Origin: a virus
Reading direction: 5' to 3' (one strand)
DNA length: 64,000 nucleotides
Virus record (IMG/VR): IMGVR_UViG_3300028920_000057
Span: 24,897-88,896 of that record
Below, piece by piece: positions 21,501-30,528 of this stretch. The notes below the pieces were generated by a model. The model was not told the origin of the DNA, searched no databases, and worked only from the letters and a program-made list of their open reading frames with translations. A program made the translations under genes and the position numbers. Position 1 is the stretch's first letter. The number at the start of each line of letters is the position of its first letter.

Positions 21501-24141
21501 AATTAAATGCAGTCAGCAATTCTCGTTTTACTTTCCTGGGTATGTTTCTTTGGCGAGCCATTCTTAATATAGCCCTCTCGGGAGATTTGCCTTTATACGT
21601 CTCTAAGAATTGTTCTGCCGTTTTAGGAAATTCACCTTTAAGTTTATCTCCTCCGAAATGCCTCCCGTACAACTCAACAAAAGCATCTCGGCCTGTCTTG
21701 TATCTTCCTCGGACCTTTAATTTTCTAGTCTGAGTTTGAGCAACAGAACGAGCATGTATCCGAGCATCTCTTCGGGGAGTACTTGCGCGATACAAAGGAG
21801 CGCCTCCAACTCCGCCAGCCTGCTCGGCAGTAGCTCTTGTCTTAGTCAATACAATGCCTTCTGCTTCGTTTATCAGCTTTTCGTCTACCGCATGAACTGC
21901 TGCGACGGGAATCCTTCTCCTCCCCTTTATATCTCTTTGAGCATAGAAACCTTCTGGATCACCATAGATTTCTTCGAAAAAGCCTACATTACCTTTCAAC
22001 TTTTCTTTGGGGCCTACTCTGTTCTGTTCAGCAGTAGCCTTGATTTCATCAATGACGACTGCGGGAGACTCTGTCAAGTCTTCACCATAGGTCCATGTCG
22101 CCCTAACTTCCTCAGACAAAGATCCCTGTGTATGCTTTAGTGAAACAAGTCCAGTATGAAGGGCTCGAATTTCTTTTGCTACATACTCTTCTGTTTCACC
22201 TGCTACTTGTCTGGTCTCAATAATCTGAGCTAACAAAGCCCCTTTCTTGGCAAAGACGTCTCGATCAAGAGCTTCTTTTCTTAGAACTCTAAGGGTCTGC
22301 GTCTGAGGATCGATACCCCAACGATTAAAAGTCTCTGTTGTCTTTGTTAGTATTGAAGGATCTAAATAAGGGTTGACCTGAAACATTCCTGACGCTTTAT
22401 TGGCTACAGTCGGAGACCCAATAGCTCCTAAAGAAAACTCTGGTACCAACAGGGGGAAATCAGCAGCTTGAGCTCGAGCCCATTTATTGTACTGACTCGT
22501 ATACTCTGCTACAGACATCTTCCCAAAAACAATGTCGCGACCCATCTCTTTGAAGCCCCAAGCGCGTCCTTGTTCTGTAATTGTTTTTCCTTTTCTTGCC
22601 AAGCCAACTAAATAGTCAACAAACTCCTCTTGATAAGCACCGTGTACAAAGGCAACACCAGCTTGCATGTGAGGAGTCGCTTTGTAACCAACGTTACGAG
22701 ACAATGCGCTAACCAATTTTCCGTACAAACCTCCCGCTTTCTTTGGAGAGGCTACAGATATATCTATTCCCATCTTTCTGGCCGCACGCAGTTTAAGTCC
22801 TGCTTGACCCGTTAGATTCCATGATGTCGTGTTAGCCAGGGCTTTGGCTGGGCCTTCTCGCTGATAAGTCCTCTCTGATAGACCGAAAAACTCATGAATG
22901 GACATCTGATTCTCAAATAGAATAGAAGATGTAGTTCCGCTAAACAGTTTTTGCATCCTGCTACCAACCGCTCGATTCCACATATCTATCGCTTCACTAG
23001 TCGCTCCGACCATAGTCTTATCTTTTAAAATATAACCACTCTTGCTTTTTTGTAAAACCTGACCATATGTACTGATTTCATCTCTTGTAAACGCAGGCAG
23101 TATCCGATGGATGTCTGAAGTCGGGTCAGACATCTGCTCGCCAAGCACATTAAATGCCTTCTCTGCGTTTAGAACAACCTCGCCTTTTTTGTTCACGTCT
23201 TGAAGATCTTCGAACACGATTCGAGCGGAATGCAAGACCTGTTCTATAGCTCCCAGCTTATCGCTGACTTGTCTCTGTCGTGGTCTGGATGGCTCGTAGA
23301 ACTTCTGAAATCTATCTACTAGCGATCCTTTTAATCGCTTAAACTTCCCTGCGGCTGAAGAAGCATCTCTCCATTCATCAGAATTGATCGCCTTAAATAC
23401 CTGAGCCAAGACGGCTTCATTGTATGGCATCAGCACAGCACTTTTACCAGCCTGGGTGGCAGACAATCCAAACCCCTCAAGGCCTTCGGTAGCCACAAAG
23501 CCCGCAATCGGAGCCACGTTCATACCCCTACCATAAGAGCCGAAAACTCCTGTAATAAACGGTAAGCGAGTTTCGCCAATAGTTCTATCTCCTATAGAGG
23601 CTCGTAGCGACATAGAGAAAGTAGCGCCAGCTAAAGCATCTTCTTTCCCAGATCTTGCTAAGGTATTAATGGCTCTTTTGCTTAGGCTTGAATCAAGAAC
23701 AAACTCAAATTGTACACCAGTGTCTTTTTGTATCTGGGCAAATTGTTTCTGCACATTCTCCAGCTGTCTTACGTAGTTCTTGGCATGTTCAGACCCCGTT
23801 CTGAGTCCTTTGACATCTATGAAATCGATAAGATCTTTATTTTGATCGACCGTATATTCTGCTATCTGCTGTTGGATCCTGGCAATTTCTTTAACGTCTG
23901 TAATAGAGACTCCTCCGACGGGTCTGGCTTCTATATCTGGACGCAACTCGATGTCTCGAGTATATTTACTGGGTTGCCTGACAACACTAGTTACACCTTT
24001 GATAGGCCTGGACGCGGCTCGAGATGCAAGCATAGACTTCTGCTCCCGACCAATGGCTTTACCAGTGATCAGAGTGTCGGCCTCCTTTGCTGCTTGGACC
24101 ATCTCTTCAAACATATCTATCTTAAAACGCGCTTTGGCCAT
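18568..24141 (-). CDS. Giant virion protein, tape-measure candidate
   Basis: The 1857-residue protein lies between the other two giants downstream of the tail assembly chaperones, where a tape measure protein is expected. It is mostly helical, basic and repeat-poor. A Gly/Ala hydrophobic segment (AIAGLVAFAGGVAMAGMFG) lies close to the C-terminus, near residue 1745. The final about 65 residues resemble the C-terminus of the neighbouring 1372-residue protein: IT.P, then IG..M.A..YS, then N.DI..MY, ending in TGRF. Its ATG overlaps the stop of that gene (TAATG), so translation is coupled. It could instead be an internal or ejected virion protein. The tape-measure label is inferred from position and size. 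Confidence 0.75.
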   Translation of the reverse strand: MAKARFKIDMFEEMVQAAKEADTLITGKAIGREQKSMLASRAASRPIKGVTSVVRQPSKYTRDIELRPDIEARPVGGVSITDVKEIARIQQQIAEYTVDQNKDLIDFIDVKGLRTGSEHAKNYVRQLENVQKQFAQIQKDTGVQFEFVLDSSLSKRAINTLARSGKEDALAGATFSMSLRASIGDRTIGETRLPFITGVFGSYGRGMNVAPIAGFVATEGLEGFGLSATQAGKSAVLMPYNEAVLAQVFKAINSDEWRDASSAAGKFKRLKGSLVDRFQKFYEPSRPRQRQVSDKLGAIEQVLHSARIVFEDLQDVNKKGEVVLNAEKAFNVLGEQMSDPTSDIHRILPAFTRDEISTYGQVLQKSKSGYILKDKTMVGATSEAIDMWNRAVGSRMQKLFSGTTSSILFENQMSIHEFFGLSERTYQREGPAKALANTTSWNLTGQAGLKLRAARKMGIDISVASPKKAGGLYGKLVSALSRNVGYKATPHMQAGVAFVHGAYQEEFVDYLVGLARKGKTITEQGRAWGFKEMGRDIVFGKMSVAEYTSQYNKWARAQAADFPLLVPEFSLGAIGSPTVANKASGMFQVNPYLDPSILTKTTETFNRWGIDPQTQTLRVLRKEALDRDVFAKKGALLAQIIETRQVAGETEEYVAKEIRALHTGLVSLKHTQGSLSEEVRATWTYGEDLTESPAVVIDEIKATAEQNRVGPKEKLKGNVGFFEEIYGDPEGFYAQRDIKGRRRIPVAAVHAVDEKLINEAEGIVLTKTRATAEQAGGVGGAPLYRASTPRRDARIHARSVAQTQTRKLKVRGRYKTGRDAFVELYGRHFGGDKLKGEFPKTAEQFLETYKGKSPERAILRMARQRNIPRKVKRELLTAFNLWQTEMSEQATMGTFSPMKTTFRDQLMITGRAFGSEGGMAAYVYRQSQLREAIIKGSNAKYLRGAMMQVDTALPFFQGDYLDVMRKAGRVIDIDVGAASDETMRGARMLSKFFEVKSNPLDQDSPETLRELFKDASKRLGHRRPKDTDAATMGFRMKFSNRADFTDEFLDTIMTRSEFWTGRRAMILKQVFERGIGFASNEELMRNLDEKAFGMPALKTRAKIYNAAVEFAESLADKSLSLDERIAHAQVLTETIENEFKSTMGNAMRGKGGSIAKAFWIEEEGAIVHPMQIGAVHKKGTRAFRLANKIAHEFRTGQYTGDLRQLLKSSKGARQIAEDLATVFINPDDMKEFMRGTGMKDTDKAFGIYRRWPDLSTTNQQVVRLISDPQVARGKAAVGGLLIELAKGDFDFDMGSLTFLPTGRTASNAMRRLVDKGFQATQQEMLGELQYYATGYQTLKAVRELSADVERDELARIINRVSAEEDRIRAQMRQSGEPMRPENIKAKTKVDAQLHKIKQAYRRQFGALDNKWERIIKGQLEYGLETGKVSNLSARVLAAVSGEALEQGALFGEAAGWVTETGIKKKELLPGLYDALSFTLSEARIREFKDTKAINNALRAKGMYALLQKMERGHTLGAQERTDFIDSFKASLGRRITDEDIKLAGVNTHLGKLLSEHKGKFMLDIGDQALPNEAFLSLTEKVSKGKEHMYLLDDERFGGMADILREVLAKRTADTPGKLKEIESGADLLAKTMRVLTSKQAKGESAEYVSELFYRTQEYLAKHKLDDLAPEAGIPLLHAVQAAVGVGVADPDMARSAFRDSMKKAVESGRASKDAQEKILEATTRAAGKAKEGKLINTILSRSLIPEGRGAIAGLVAFAGGVAMAGMFGDTGELLPPTPVQEVDPSVTQRAITAPPAYLHQQSAIGSRMVANGYSSDVPGVVNMMNTAGMTGSVNVNDNMTNDINFMYSHHQRNTGRF

Positions 24142-27100
24142 TAAAATCTCCCTGAGTACCTATACTTATAAGCGTCAAAAGTTGACCTGCGATCATACAT
24201 TATATCAATATTGGCGTGATTGTCACCTACGGCTCCCACGGTTGGCATGGAGCTTATTTGCATATTGTTAATAGGCATGGAATATGATGCTGCAATCATT
24301 TCGTCACCAATCGTAGCCATATTTGGCAATGTGATTAGGTTTTTTATGTAAGGTCGCGATCTATCTAAGTCTCGCTCGTCGGCTCCCCAGAATCCATAAT
24401 CATGGACATCTCTGCCGTCGAACTGGACAGACGCCAGTTTAATATCATCAAGAGAGACATCTGGTCTCCATCCGGCCCAGCCTGGCCCAGGCATAGGAGT
24501 TCCCGCAACAGACGCCTGCGATTGCTGAAGAGCCTGCATATTTGCTCCCAGACTGCCACCCCTGGCTTGCCATATCTTTTGAAGCATTGGAGCCATATAA
24601 TCTGGAACTTCCCTTAGAATGTCCTCGTGATACTCAGAGGGAGCGTGAGAGAAGTCCAGAAGAAAACGGCGATCCGCCTTCGGTAAAGCGAGATATGCAT
24701 TTTCTATAAATTCTTGATTTGCACTTCCGTAATCCAGTCCTCTCATGGTTCGACCATGTATTTTGTCCAAACGAGCCACAACATCATTCCTGCCCGCTCT
24801 CTGAGCTATATCAGATAGAACTTCGACCTTTTGAGCCTTCATGCTGTCAAAATATGTTTCTATTTCACGACGGCGCTGTTCTTTCTCCCAGTGGTCTCCG
24901 GTGTTAAGTAGATTAGAAACGACGCCTGCTCCCATACCTCCTATTCCTAAAACCATTGCGCTATACGGGTCTCGACCCAAAACAGCAAAAGCAGCACCAG
25001 AAGTAGCTGAATCAATCACATCTCGAGAAGCCATCTGTCTCATATATGGAATCAGCATGGAATCTATCGGCTGAGTCCAATCGTAGAAATCATCACCCAC
25101 AGTTATTCTGTCTCTATAGAGGTCTAGAGGAGTCTGTCTCTGATAGAGTTTAGAAAAAGCATAAGGAATATGAGGTAAGGATGGCTTGAGTCCCATCGTC
25201 CAGCTGGTCGAGGGATTTACAGAGAAGGCCGCAGAATGGTCTGTCTTAATTAATGTGCTGGGCTGCCCTTGGCCTCCCATAAATGGAGATCCCGGAAATA
25301 CCTGAAAGCCACCTGAAGCGTTGTATCCGTTATGAAAGTTAGATACCATTGGGTTTATTTCATCGCGAGTTCTCATTCCAGGTAGAAAACGGCGAAGCAA
25401 CTCTGTTGAACCTATAGCTCCTCCCAGATCCATATCATAATAAGCCCTACTTGTAGAATAAAGGTCTGTCGCATTTTGCCAACGCCGACCTTCAGCAAAA
25501 AAGTCCGACGTACCCGTTAGCTGCTTCTTAGCAAAGCCAATAATAAACCCGCGCATCCCCCAAAAGGTCTTAATTCGATCAAGAGTCTGTCCTGCAGCAT
25601 CTAAAAGGCTGGGAACTCTAGGTACTGTAAAACCAGGATTGATAGTCTCATATCCAAGCTCGCTCGCTATTTGCTGAAGTTCGTCTTTTTTACCTCTCTT
25701 CTGAATAAAGTCTCGAATAGCATGACCATGCATTATCTTTGTAGGTTTTAGTCCCTCACCTATAGTCGCCCCAAGTAGAGGACCAATTATAGGTACGTCC
25801 GTAAAGAGCTGGCCCGTAAGAGGGTACGGCTGATTATAATAATTTCTGCGCTCTGTATAGTACGGATCGGTTCCCGGAAGTCCTGTCCAAGAGGTTAGAG
25901 GAGTTCTCAAAGGAAGGGTTAAGGGAGATACATTGAGAAAATATGCGCCTTTGCCCCCATAGATATCATATGGCTGATCTTCCATCTGCCTGGCAATGTA
26001 ATGCTTACGCATTCTAGTTATATCACCACCAGCATAATCTTGAGGGCCAAGACCCCACCACCTGTTCTCTCGTATGGGAACCAGCTTCTCTCCCATATAC
26101 TCAGCCCGCAGATCTCTCCAATCCTTCATTGTAGCAGAGGTTCCTAAAGCCAAACCTCCTACAACGGCACCAACCATCCCACCTCGAGTTTTAGCTGTAG
26201 CTTGCCCGATATCGCTTAGAATTCCTCTGTTTGCGGCGCGCTTTGAAGCCAGCCTCTTACCTATGGCGCCTCCAACAGCAATGCCGGCAAGGCCTCTAAA
26301 CGCATATCCAAGGAATGAATCTGGCAAACCTGGGAAAACAGCGTCTACGCCTTCGGCTACTGGCGTCATAGTATAGTTGGTAATTGCTTGCTGGCCGACC
26401 TTAAGAGTCCCGTAGGTGGCTAATGCAGATTTCTTCAGTCCTACATCACCAAATGGATTCGCTTTTTCTACCAGATAATCAAAGAAGTGAAGACCTTCCC
26501 ATGCGAGATATGCCCCAACTCCTGTTAACGCTGCCGCTCCCAAGAATTGCATTGGCCCCATAGGCTTAACACCTAAGCCGGTAAGAGCTTCGATTAACCT
26601 TACTGTGGTTTGAGATCCTTGTGCAGCCTTAATCTTCAGGCTGTTCATAAAGCCGCCTTCGTAGGCCATGTACTGAGCTGAAACAGGACTACTCGGCTTC
26701 AGTCCTCGGAACGCATTTTGTCTACGCTGCTTAGGGCTCGGGTCTACCTTTCCAAAAGGACTGGCTTCACGCCCAGACTGCACTCTCCTGAGCCTGCGCA
26801 GTCTTTCCATACTAATTCTACCCTTCTGAGTCCGGGCAAGAATTAGCTCTTCTTCCGTTAAGTGCGCGTATTGGCTTGTCTCAATCCCAAGCTTATTCGC
26901 AATTCTTTCGAATAAGTCTAGCTGGTCTTCTCCTTTTACAAAGCCTCGCTTGGGATGCCAGACTATTCCTTCCGCACCAGAGTATTTTGGATGTGGCGTG
27001 GTTTTCCCGAAGCGTTTGAACCAGTCAAATATTTTACCGTATACAGTCTTAGGTTCTACTGCGTGTCTTGAGGAATAGACATCTAATCCCTTGCTGGTCA

Positions 27101-28259
27101 GCCATTCGTCAACAGAGGCGGTAAGAGGAGTAGCTCCGGTGTCTGCATTATATACAAAATTTAGTCTACGCCCTGTCGCTCCCTCGATCAACTCATTTAA
27201 AGAGGGTCCTCCTCCTATTTTTTTATTAAAGATAGCTTCGAGTATTGGGTGGTCATAGAACCCTTTTTCAATAAGACCTTTTCTAGTCCTGCCGGTTGCA
27301 GCGTCTTTATATCCTCTTAAAGGCTTTGTGGAAGCATACCGCTCGTCCATAGAAGCGATGCCGCGTGCAGCAGAAGAATCTGTAGCATATATCTTATAGC
27401 CACTGCCGAGCTTCTGTAGCTCACCCTCTCTAATAGAGAACAGTTCGTCGTCAATAATAAAGCCTTGCTCTGGCTCAAACCCGAGCATCGCCATATTCTT
27501 CGCACTAAGACGTGCAGTAAGAGGTCCTTCTCCTGAAAAGATAAAATCTAAAGGATTGCCAACAAAGGGATAGCGGAGTCTTTCAGTTAAAGCCTTTTGA
27601 ATACTTCCCGCAGTAAAGGCTTCCGTTATAACTCCTTCTTTTCTATTAAGAAATACTCCTCGGTCTATGATCTCTTCGCCAGTCAGCAGAGGATCTGCTT
27701 TGCGACGCATTTGCTTCATTGCTATAAGATCTAGCTCGTCCATCTCCCTGCCAAAGATGGTAACGGTCTCCCTGCCGCCTCCGATAGGCTTGGCTGCTCC
27801 TGCTCCGACTCTCTCGTATTCCGATACAACGTGCTCTACGTTTAGGTACTCATATCCCTCTGGCAAGTTCGTATGTAAGCCCTCGGGTCTGGAGAATCTT
27901 CTCTTGATGGCTTTTTTGAGATTCCTCTGAAGCTGTTGTCTTACAGAGTCTGGAGTAGACATAAATTGTGTGTATTGCCTACTTATCTCTGGTAGTAAGC
28001 CCCGAGAAAATGTCCTAGTAGAACTAAGAGAGGAAAGAGATTCACGAAAGTTGTGACCCAGTCGGCCCAGCTTCATAGACAGAGGCTCTAACATATACCT
28101 TGCATCGGCAAATGCTCCTGCCGTAGACTGTCTTAGAGCTCTGTAAGCTCCAATACCCAGGCCTACCCCAATCAGAGTGGCTCCAATCTTTAATGCCGCA
28201 CCCACCCCATCGGGCTGTTGAGGTCTTTCAGGATATGCTGTTGGATCATAAGGAGGCAT
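24141..28259 (-). CDS. Giant virion protein with hydrophobic glycine-rich segments, tape-measure or ejection candidate
   Basis: The 1372-residue protein follows the two chaperone-like genes. It begins after 20 residues with a Gly-rich hydrophobic stretch (ATLIGVGLGIGAYRAL). Further hydrophobic segments lie near residues 560-580, 685-700 and 730-745 (GGMVGAVVGGLALG). Such segments are typical of tape measure and ejection proteins that insert into host membranes. The C-terminus ends in SGRF and is similar to that of the downstream 1857-residue protein, suggesting a shared docking or sorting signal. No enzyme motif was found. I cannot say which of the two is the tape measure; both may be. Confidence 0.75.
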   Translation of the reverse strand: MPPYDPTAYPERPQQPDGVGAALKIGATLIGVGLGIGAYRALRQSTAGAFADARYMLEPLSMKLGRLGHNFRESLSSLSSTRTFSRGLLPEISRQYTQFMSTPDSVRQQLQRNLKKAIKRRFSRPEGLHTNLPEGYEYLNVEHVVSEYERVGAGAAKPIGGGRETVTIFGREMDELDLIAMKQMRRKADPLLTGEEIIDRGVFLNRKEGVITEAFTAGSIQKALTERLRYPFVGNPLDFIFSGEGPLTARLSAKNMAMLGFEPEQGFIIDDELFSIREGELQKLGSGYKIYATDSSAARGIASMDERYASTKPLRGYKDAATGRTRKGLIEKGFYDHPILEAIFNKKIGGGPSLNELIEGATGRRLNFVYNADTGATPLTASVDEWLTSKGLDVYSSRHAVEPKTVYGKIFDWFKRFGKTTPHPKYSGAEGIVWHPKRGFVKGEDQLDLFERIANKLGIETSQYAHLTEEELILARTQKGRISMERLRRLRRVQSGREASPFGKVDPSPKQRRQNAFRGLKPSSPVSAQYMAYEGGFMNSLKIKAAQGSQTTVRLIEALTGLGVKPMGPMQFLGAAALTGVGAYLAWEGLHFFDYLVEKANPFGDVGLKKSALATYGTLKVGQQAITNYTMTPVAEGVDAVFPGLPDSFLGYAFRGLAGIAVGGAIGKRLASKRAANRGILSDIGQATAKTRGGMVGAVVGGLALGTSATMKDWRDLRAEYMGEKLVPIRENRWWGLGPQDYAGGDITRMRKHYIARQMEDQPYDIYGGKGAYFLNVSPLTLPLRTPLTSWTGLPGTDPYYTERRNYYNQPYPLTGQLFTDVPIIGPLLGATIGEGLKPTKIMHGHAIRDFIQKRGKKDELQQIASELGYETINPGFTVPRVPSLLDAAGQTLDRIKTFWGMRGFIIGFAKKQLTGTSDFFAEGRRWQNATDLYSTSRAYYDMDLGGAIGSTELLRRFLPGMRTRDEINPMVSNFHNGYNASGGFQVFPGSPFMGGQGQPSTLIKTDHSAAFSVNPSTSWTMGLKPSLPHIPYAFSKLYQRQTPLDLYRDRITVGDDFYDWTQPIDSMLIPYMRQMASRDVIDSATSGAAFAVLGRDPYSAMVLGIGGMGAGVVSNLLNTGDHWEKEQRRREIETYFDSMKAQKVEVLSDIAQRAGRNDVVARLDKIHGRTMRGLDYGSANQEFIENAYLALPKADRRFLLDFSHAPSEYHEDILREVPDYMAPMLQKIWQARGGSLGANMQALQQSQASVAGTPMPGPGWAGWRPDVSLDDIKLASVQFDGRDVHDYGFWGADERDLDRSRPYIKNLITLPNMATIGDEMIAASYSMPINNMQISSMPTVGAVGDNHANIDIMYDRRSTFDAYKYRYSGRF

Positions 28260-28270
28260 AGATATTCTCC

Positions 28271-28912
28271 CTATTTAGTCTTCGAGGGATCGGCTGTCTT
28301 AATGTCAAAGGAGGCTTGTGACTCTCGGTTGATAAACTCTATACCAGAGATCAGCTCCATGATCTCAAAACAATTGAGATCATCAAGACTCGAAAGAGAT
28401 AGGGCTGGCAGCCATTTACGTATAAACCAGTCCATACCCTTTTCAACGTCCCCTCTCTCGAGAGTCTCGCGAGCCATATTCTTAACTTCGCAGATAGCCT
28501 CGATAGAGTGGAAGCCACTGCTTTCAAGAAGGATTTGTTTAATTTTACTGTCTATCCCCGCCTTGAGATTATTTGAAAACTCCGGGTCGTCAAATATTTC
28601 TCTGGTAGGATAGAAGATGTTGTCGCTGAATACATCGTAGATATCATATGCCGGGCCGACCATTCTTTCTACTGTCTCATAGATTTTAAATTGTCTTCTT
28701 GTTAGAGGACTGTAAATTAAATCTATATCATTGACCTTACAGTAAAAAACATAGCTATGTTTCTTTCTGGCTTCTACGATATATTTTGTGAGATAAGAAG
28801 GGACAGTTCCATTGTTCGACTGTCCCATAATGTCGACTATAGAATGAGAGAGAGCGTCGTCAGTTGCGTCGCCCCCCGTCATGAATTCTTGTATCAAAGA
28901 TTCTTGATTCAC
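28271..28912 (-). CDS. Tail assembly chaperone-like protein (second copy), GTG start
   Basis: The 213-residue protein starts with GTG (28910-28912), 2 bp after the TAG stop of the preceding chaperone-like gene and without a visible ribosome binding site, so it probably relies on reinitiation. Its centre has the tail-chaperone layout: a YSPLTRRQFK strand/helix, a conserved FYP, then KQILLESSGF, matching the L.R.EYK, YP and IL..SGF landmarks of tail assembly chaperones. The upstream protein has the same landmarks. I looked for a frameshift fusing the two. The -1 frame has a stop at 28922-28924 and there is no slippery heptamer between it and the TAG, so a G/GT-type fusion looks unlikely. Confidence 0.7.
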   Translation of the reverse strand: MNQESLIQEFMTGGDATDDALSHSIVDIMGQSNNGTVPSYLTKYIVEARKKHSYVFYCKVNDIDLIYSPLTRRQFKIYETVERMVGPAYDIYDVFSDNIFYPTREIFDDPEFSNNLKAGIDSKIKQILLESSGFHSIEAICEVKNMARETLERGDVEKGMDWFIRKWLPALSLSSLDDLNCFEIMELISGIEFINRESQASFDIKTADPSKTK

Positions 28913-28914
28913 GT

Positions 28915-29514
28915 CTACAGCTTAATAGGTTGAACATCCACATGACCAAAATCACTAGAACTTAGGATAGTGTTACATAACGTAGAGCTTGTACCAGCTC
29001 GCGTCCCTCGGCCACCGTCGCGGAGATCAAATGGCGTAAGTCTTGGAAATAGAGTGCACGAGCAGACAATCTTCTCTTCAATTTGCTCACGATTGATACC
29101 TTCTGTGTTCACGATCTTTCTATGCTCTGGCCTCATAATGGGGCGATAGATATATATACCGCTTGGCAGCTCTACAAAATAGATATCTTGATATTGCTCT
29201 TTCAGCTGCAGAATTAGCTCTGGAGGACAATCATCTGGCAGATAAGGTAAAAGCTCTAAGAGCCATTGGGGATACTCGATTCTACTGTCTTCTTGAGGTG
29301 CAAGAGGATCGATGGGTTCCTGTTGTTGCATCTGGGCTGAAGGTTGGGGAGTCTGAAGAAGAACATTCTCTCCCGATCCCATTTCTGAGGATAGTGCCTG
29401 CATATCTGCATTAAGATCTGCTTTTCCGTGATCCGCAGTCAAATCAACCGGGGGTGCTTCCGGTACTACCGGAGTTTCGCTCTTCTGAGCTCTTTTTGGT
29501 GGGTTAAGTTTCAT
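28915..29514 (-). CDS. Tail assembly chaperone-like protein
   Basis: The 199-residue protein starts at ATG 29514 behind GGGAG. The first 85 residues are Pro/Gln-rich and disordered. The rest has the landmarks of phage tail assembly chaperones: IYIYRPIMRPEHRKI, then EEKIVCSCTLFP, then RAGTSSTLCNTILSSSDFG. This corresponds to the usual pattern of an RP....EY region, a C.LYP region and AG....L...IL..SGF. Such proteins bind the tape measure during tail assembly. It lies between the tube-like genes and the giant tail proteins, exactly where a chaperone is expected. Confidence 0.72.
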   Translation of the reverse strand: MKLNPPKRAQKSETPVVPEAPPVDLTADHGKADLNADMQALSSEMGSGENVLLQTPQPSAQMQQQEPIDPLAPQEDSRIEYPQWLLELLPYLPDDCPPELILQLKEQYQDIYFVELPSGIYIYRPIMRPEHRKIVNTEGINREQIEEKIVCSCTLFPRLTPFDLRDGGRGTRAGTSSTLCNTILSSSDFGHVDVQPIKL

Positions 29515-29526
29515 GCTGTGTCTCCC

Positions 29527-30528
29527 TTAAACAATAGTTTTAGCAAAAAATGAGTAGGCTTCTTTAATGTTTTCTCGGTCGCCTACATGAACCGATGTCG
29601 CCTCTGTATTGAAGTAACAATCCCTAAGTACCTTACGGTGCTTTCCGTCTGCACCGAATTCAATTTCGATATCTATTTTATGACCATTATTATACATGTC
29701 ATCAAAAAACGAGCTCCCTACTAAAGATTTCTTGTATTTTTCAATCGTGACAGGCGATTCGGGAGGCTTAACGGCTTTCTCGTTAATTCCATTATTGATA
29801 ATATTGGAATTAGTTTTATTCTCTTCAATCCGATATTCTATATCGTTTGCGATACTGGCGAGGTTATTGTAATTATCTTTTAGATCCTGATCTGCCGGAG
29901 TCGAATCGGTATTCTCCAGGATGTCGATTCTGTCGCTAATCTCGTTGATCGCATTACTAAAATCCTCTCGCAAATAGTTGACGATCCGAACGGAAGAATC
30001 ATACTCATTGCCTCCTTGCTCTGAATCTAGATAGGCTTGAGTATTCGAGAGATACAGAGTATTCTCTTGCTGAAGAGACGTCAACACAACCCTCAACGTA
30101 GGCACGCTCCAGAGAGGACCAATCAATCTGCTACTCCCTCTGCCTAACACTTTTTGTAGGGCAGACAAAAAGACTAAGCCACTTCTGTGGTTTGCGCTAT
30201 TTGCACCGTAAGTGTCTTCCAGTAACGCCTGCTCTTCTCTAGACAGGCCTTCTTCTAGAACTTCGGGTGCTCCGAGACTATACAATAGAACGGCGGCTAT
30301 AGAATCCTTATAATTCTTATTGACCATCAGCATTCCGCTAACCAATTCTCTTCCAGAAGTAACTGCGGCGAATTGCTTATCTCTATACCCATAGAGGGGG
30401 ATCTTCTGGTTTGATGCCTCATAAGTTATGCCGCAAGCATCGTCCATTAATATCGAAGGACGGCCCTGTACGCGGATATAGATAGCTATATCTGGCACCA
30501 TAAAATAAGGAGTTTTAGCTTTACTCAT
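29527..30528 (-). CDS. Tail tube-like paralogue with long helical insertion
   Basis: The 333-residue protein shares with the two neighbouring tube-like genes the segment in which an IPLYGYRDK strand is followed by TSGRELVSGMLMVN; compare KVPIYTMGY with SRGKRGIAGALVF in the 215-residue tube protein. A helical coiled-coil insertion of roughly 100 residues (about 160-260, DFSNAINEISDRIDILEN) splits the fold before the C-terminal IDIEIEFG strand. It overlaps the preceding 208-residue gene by 8 bp (ATGAGTAA). A tube initiator, tube terminator or tube-baseplate connector is plausible. The relationship is by pattern, not by search. Confidence 0.68.
   Translation of the reverse strand: MSKAKTPYFMVPDIAIYIRVQGRPSILMDDACGITYEASNQKIPLYGYRDKQFAAVTSGRELVSGMLMVNKNYKDSIAAVLLYSLGAPEVLEEGLSREEQALLEDTYGANSANHRSGLVFLSALQKVLGRGSSRLIGPLWSVPTLRVVLTSLQQENTLYLSNTQAYLDSEQGGNEYDSSVRIVNYLREDFSNAINEISDRIDILENTDSTPADQDLKDNYNNLASIANDIEYRIEENKTNSNIINNGINEKAVKPPESPVTIEKYKKSLVGSSFFDDMYNNGHKIDIEIEFGADGKHRKVLRDCYFNTEATSVHVGDRENIKEAYSFFAKTIV

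Noticed and set aside
10163-28259. Virion-encapsidated RNA polymerase in the giant proteins
   Set aside because: No DFDGD-type or NADFDGD motif seen in the 1372-, 1857- or 2801-residue proteins.
28900-28930. Programmed frameshift joining the two chaperone-like genes
   Set aside because: No slippery heptamer before the TAG, and the other frame is closed by TAA at 28922-28924.
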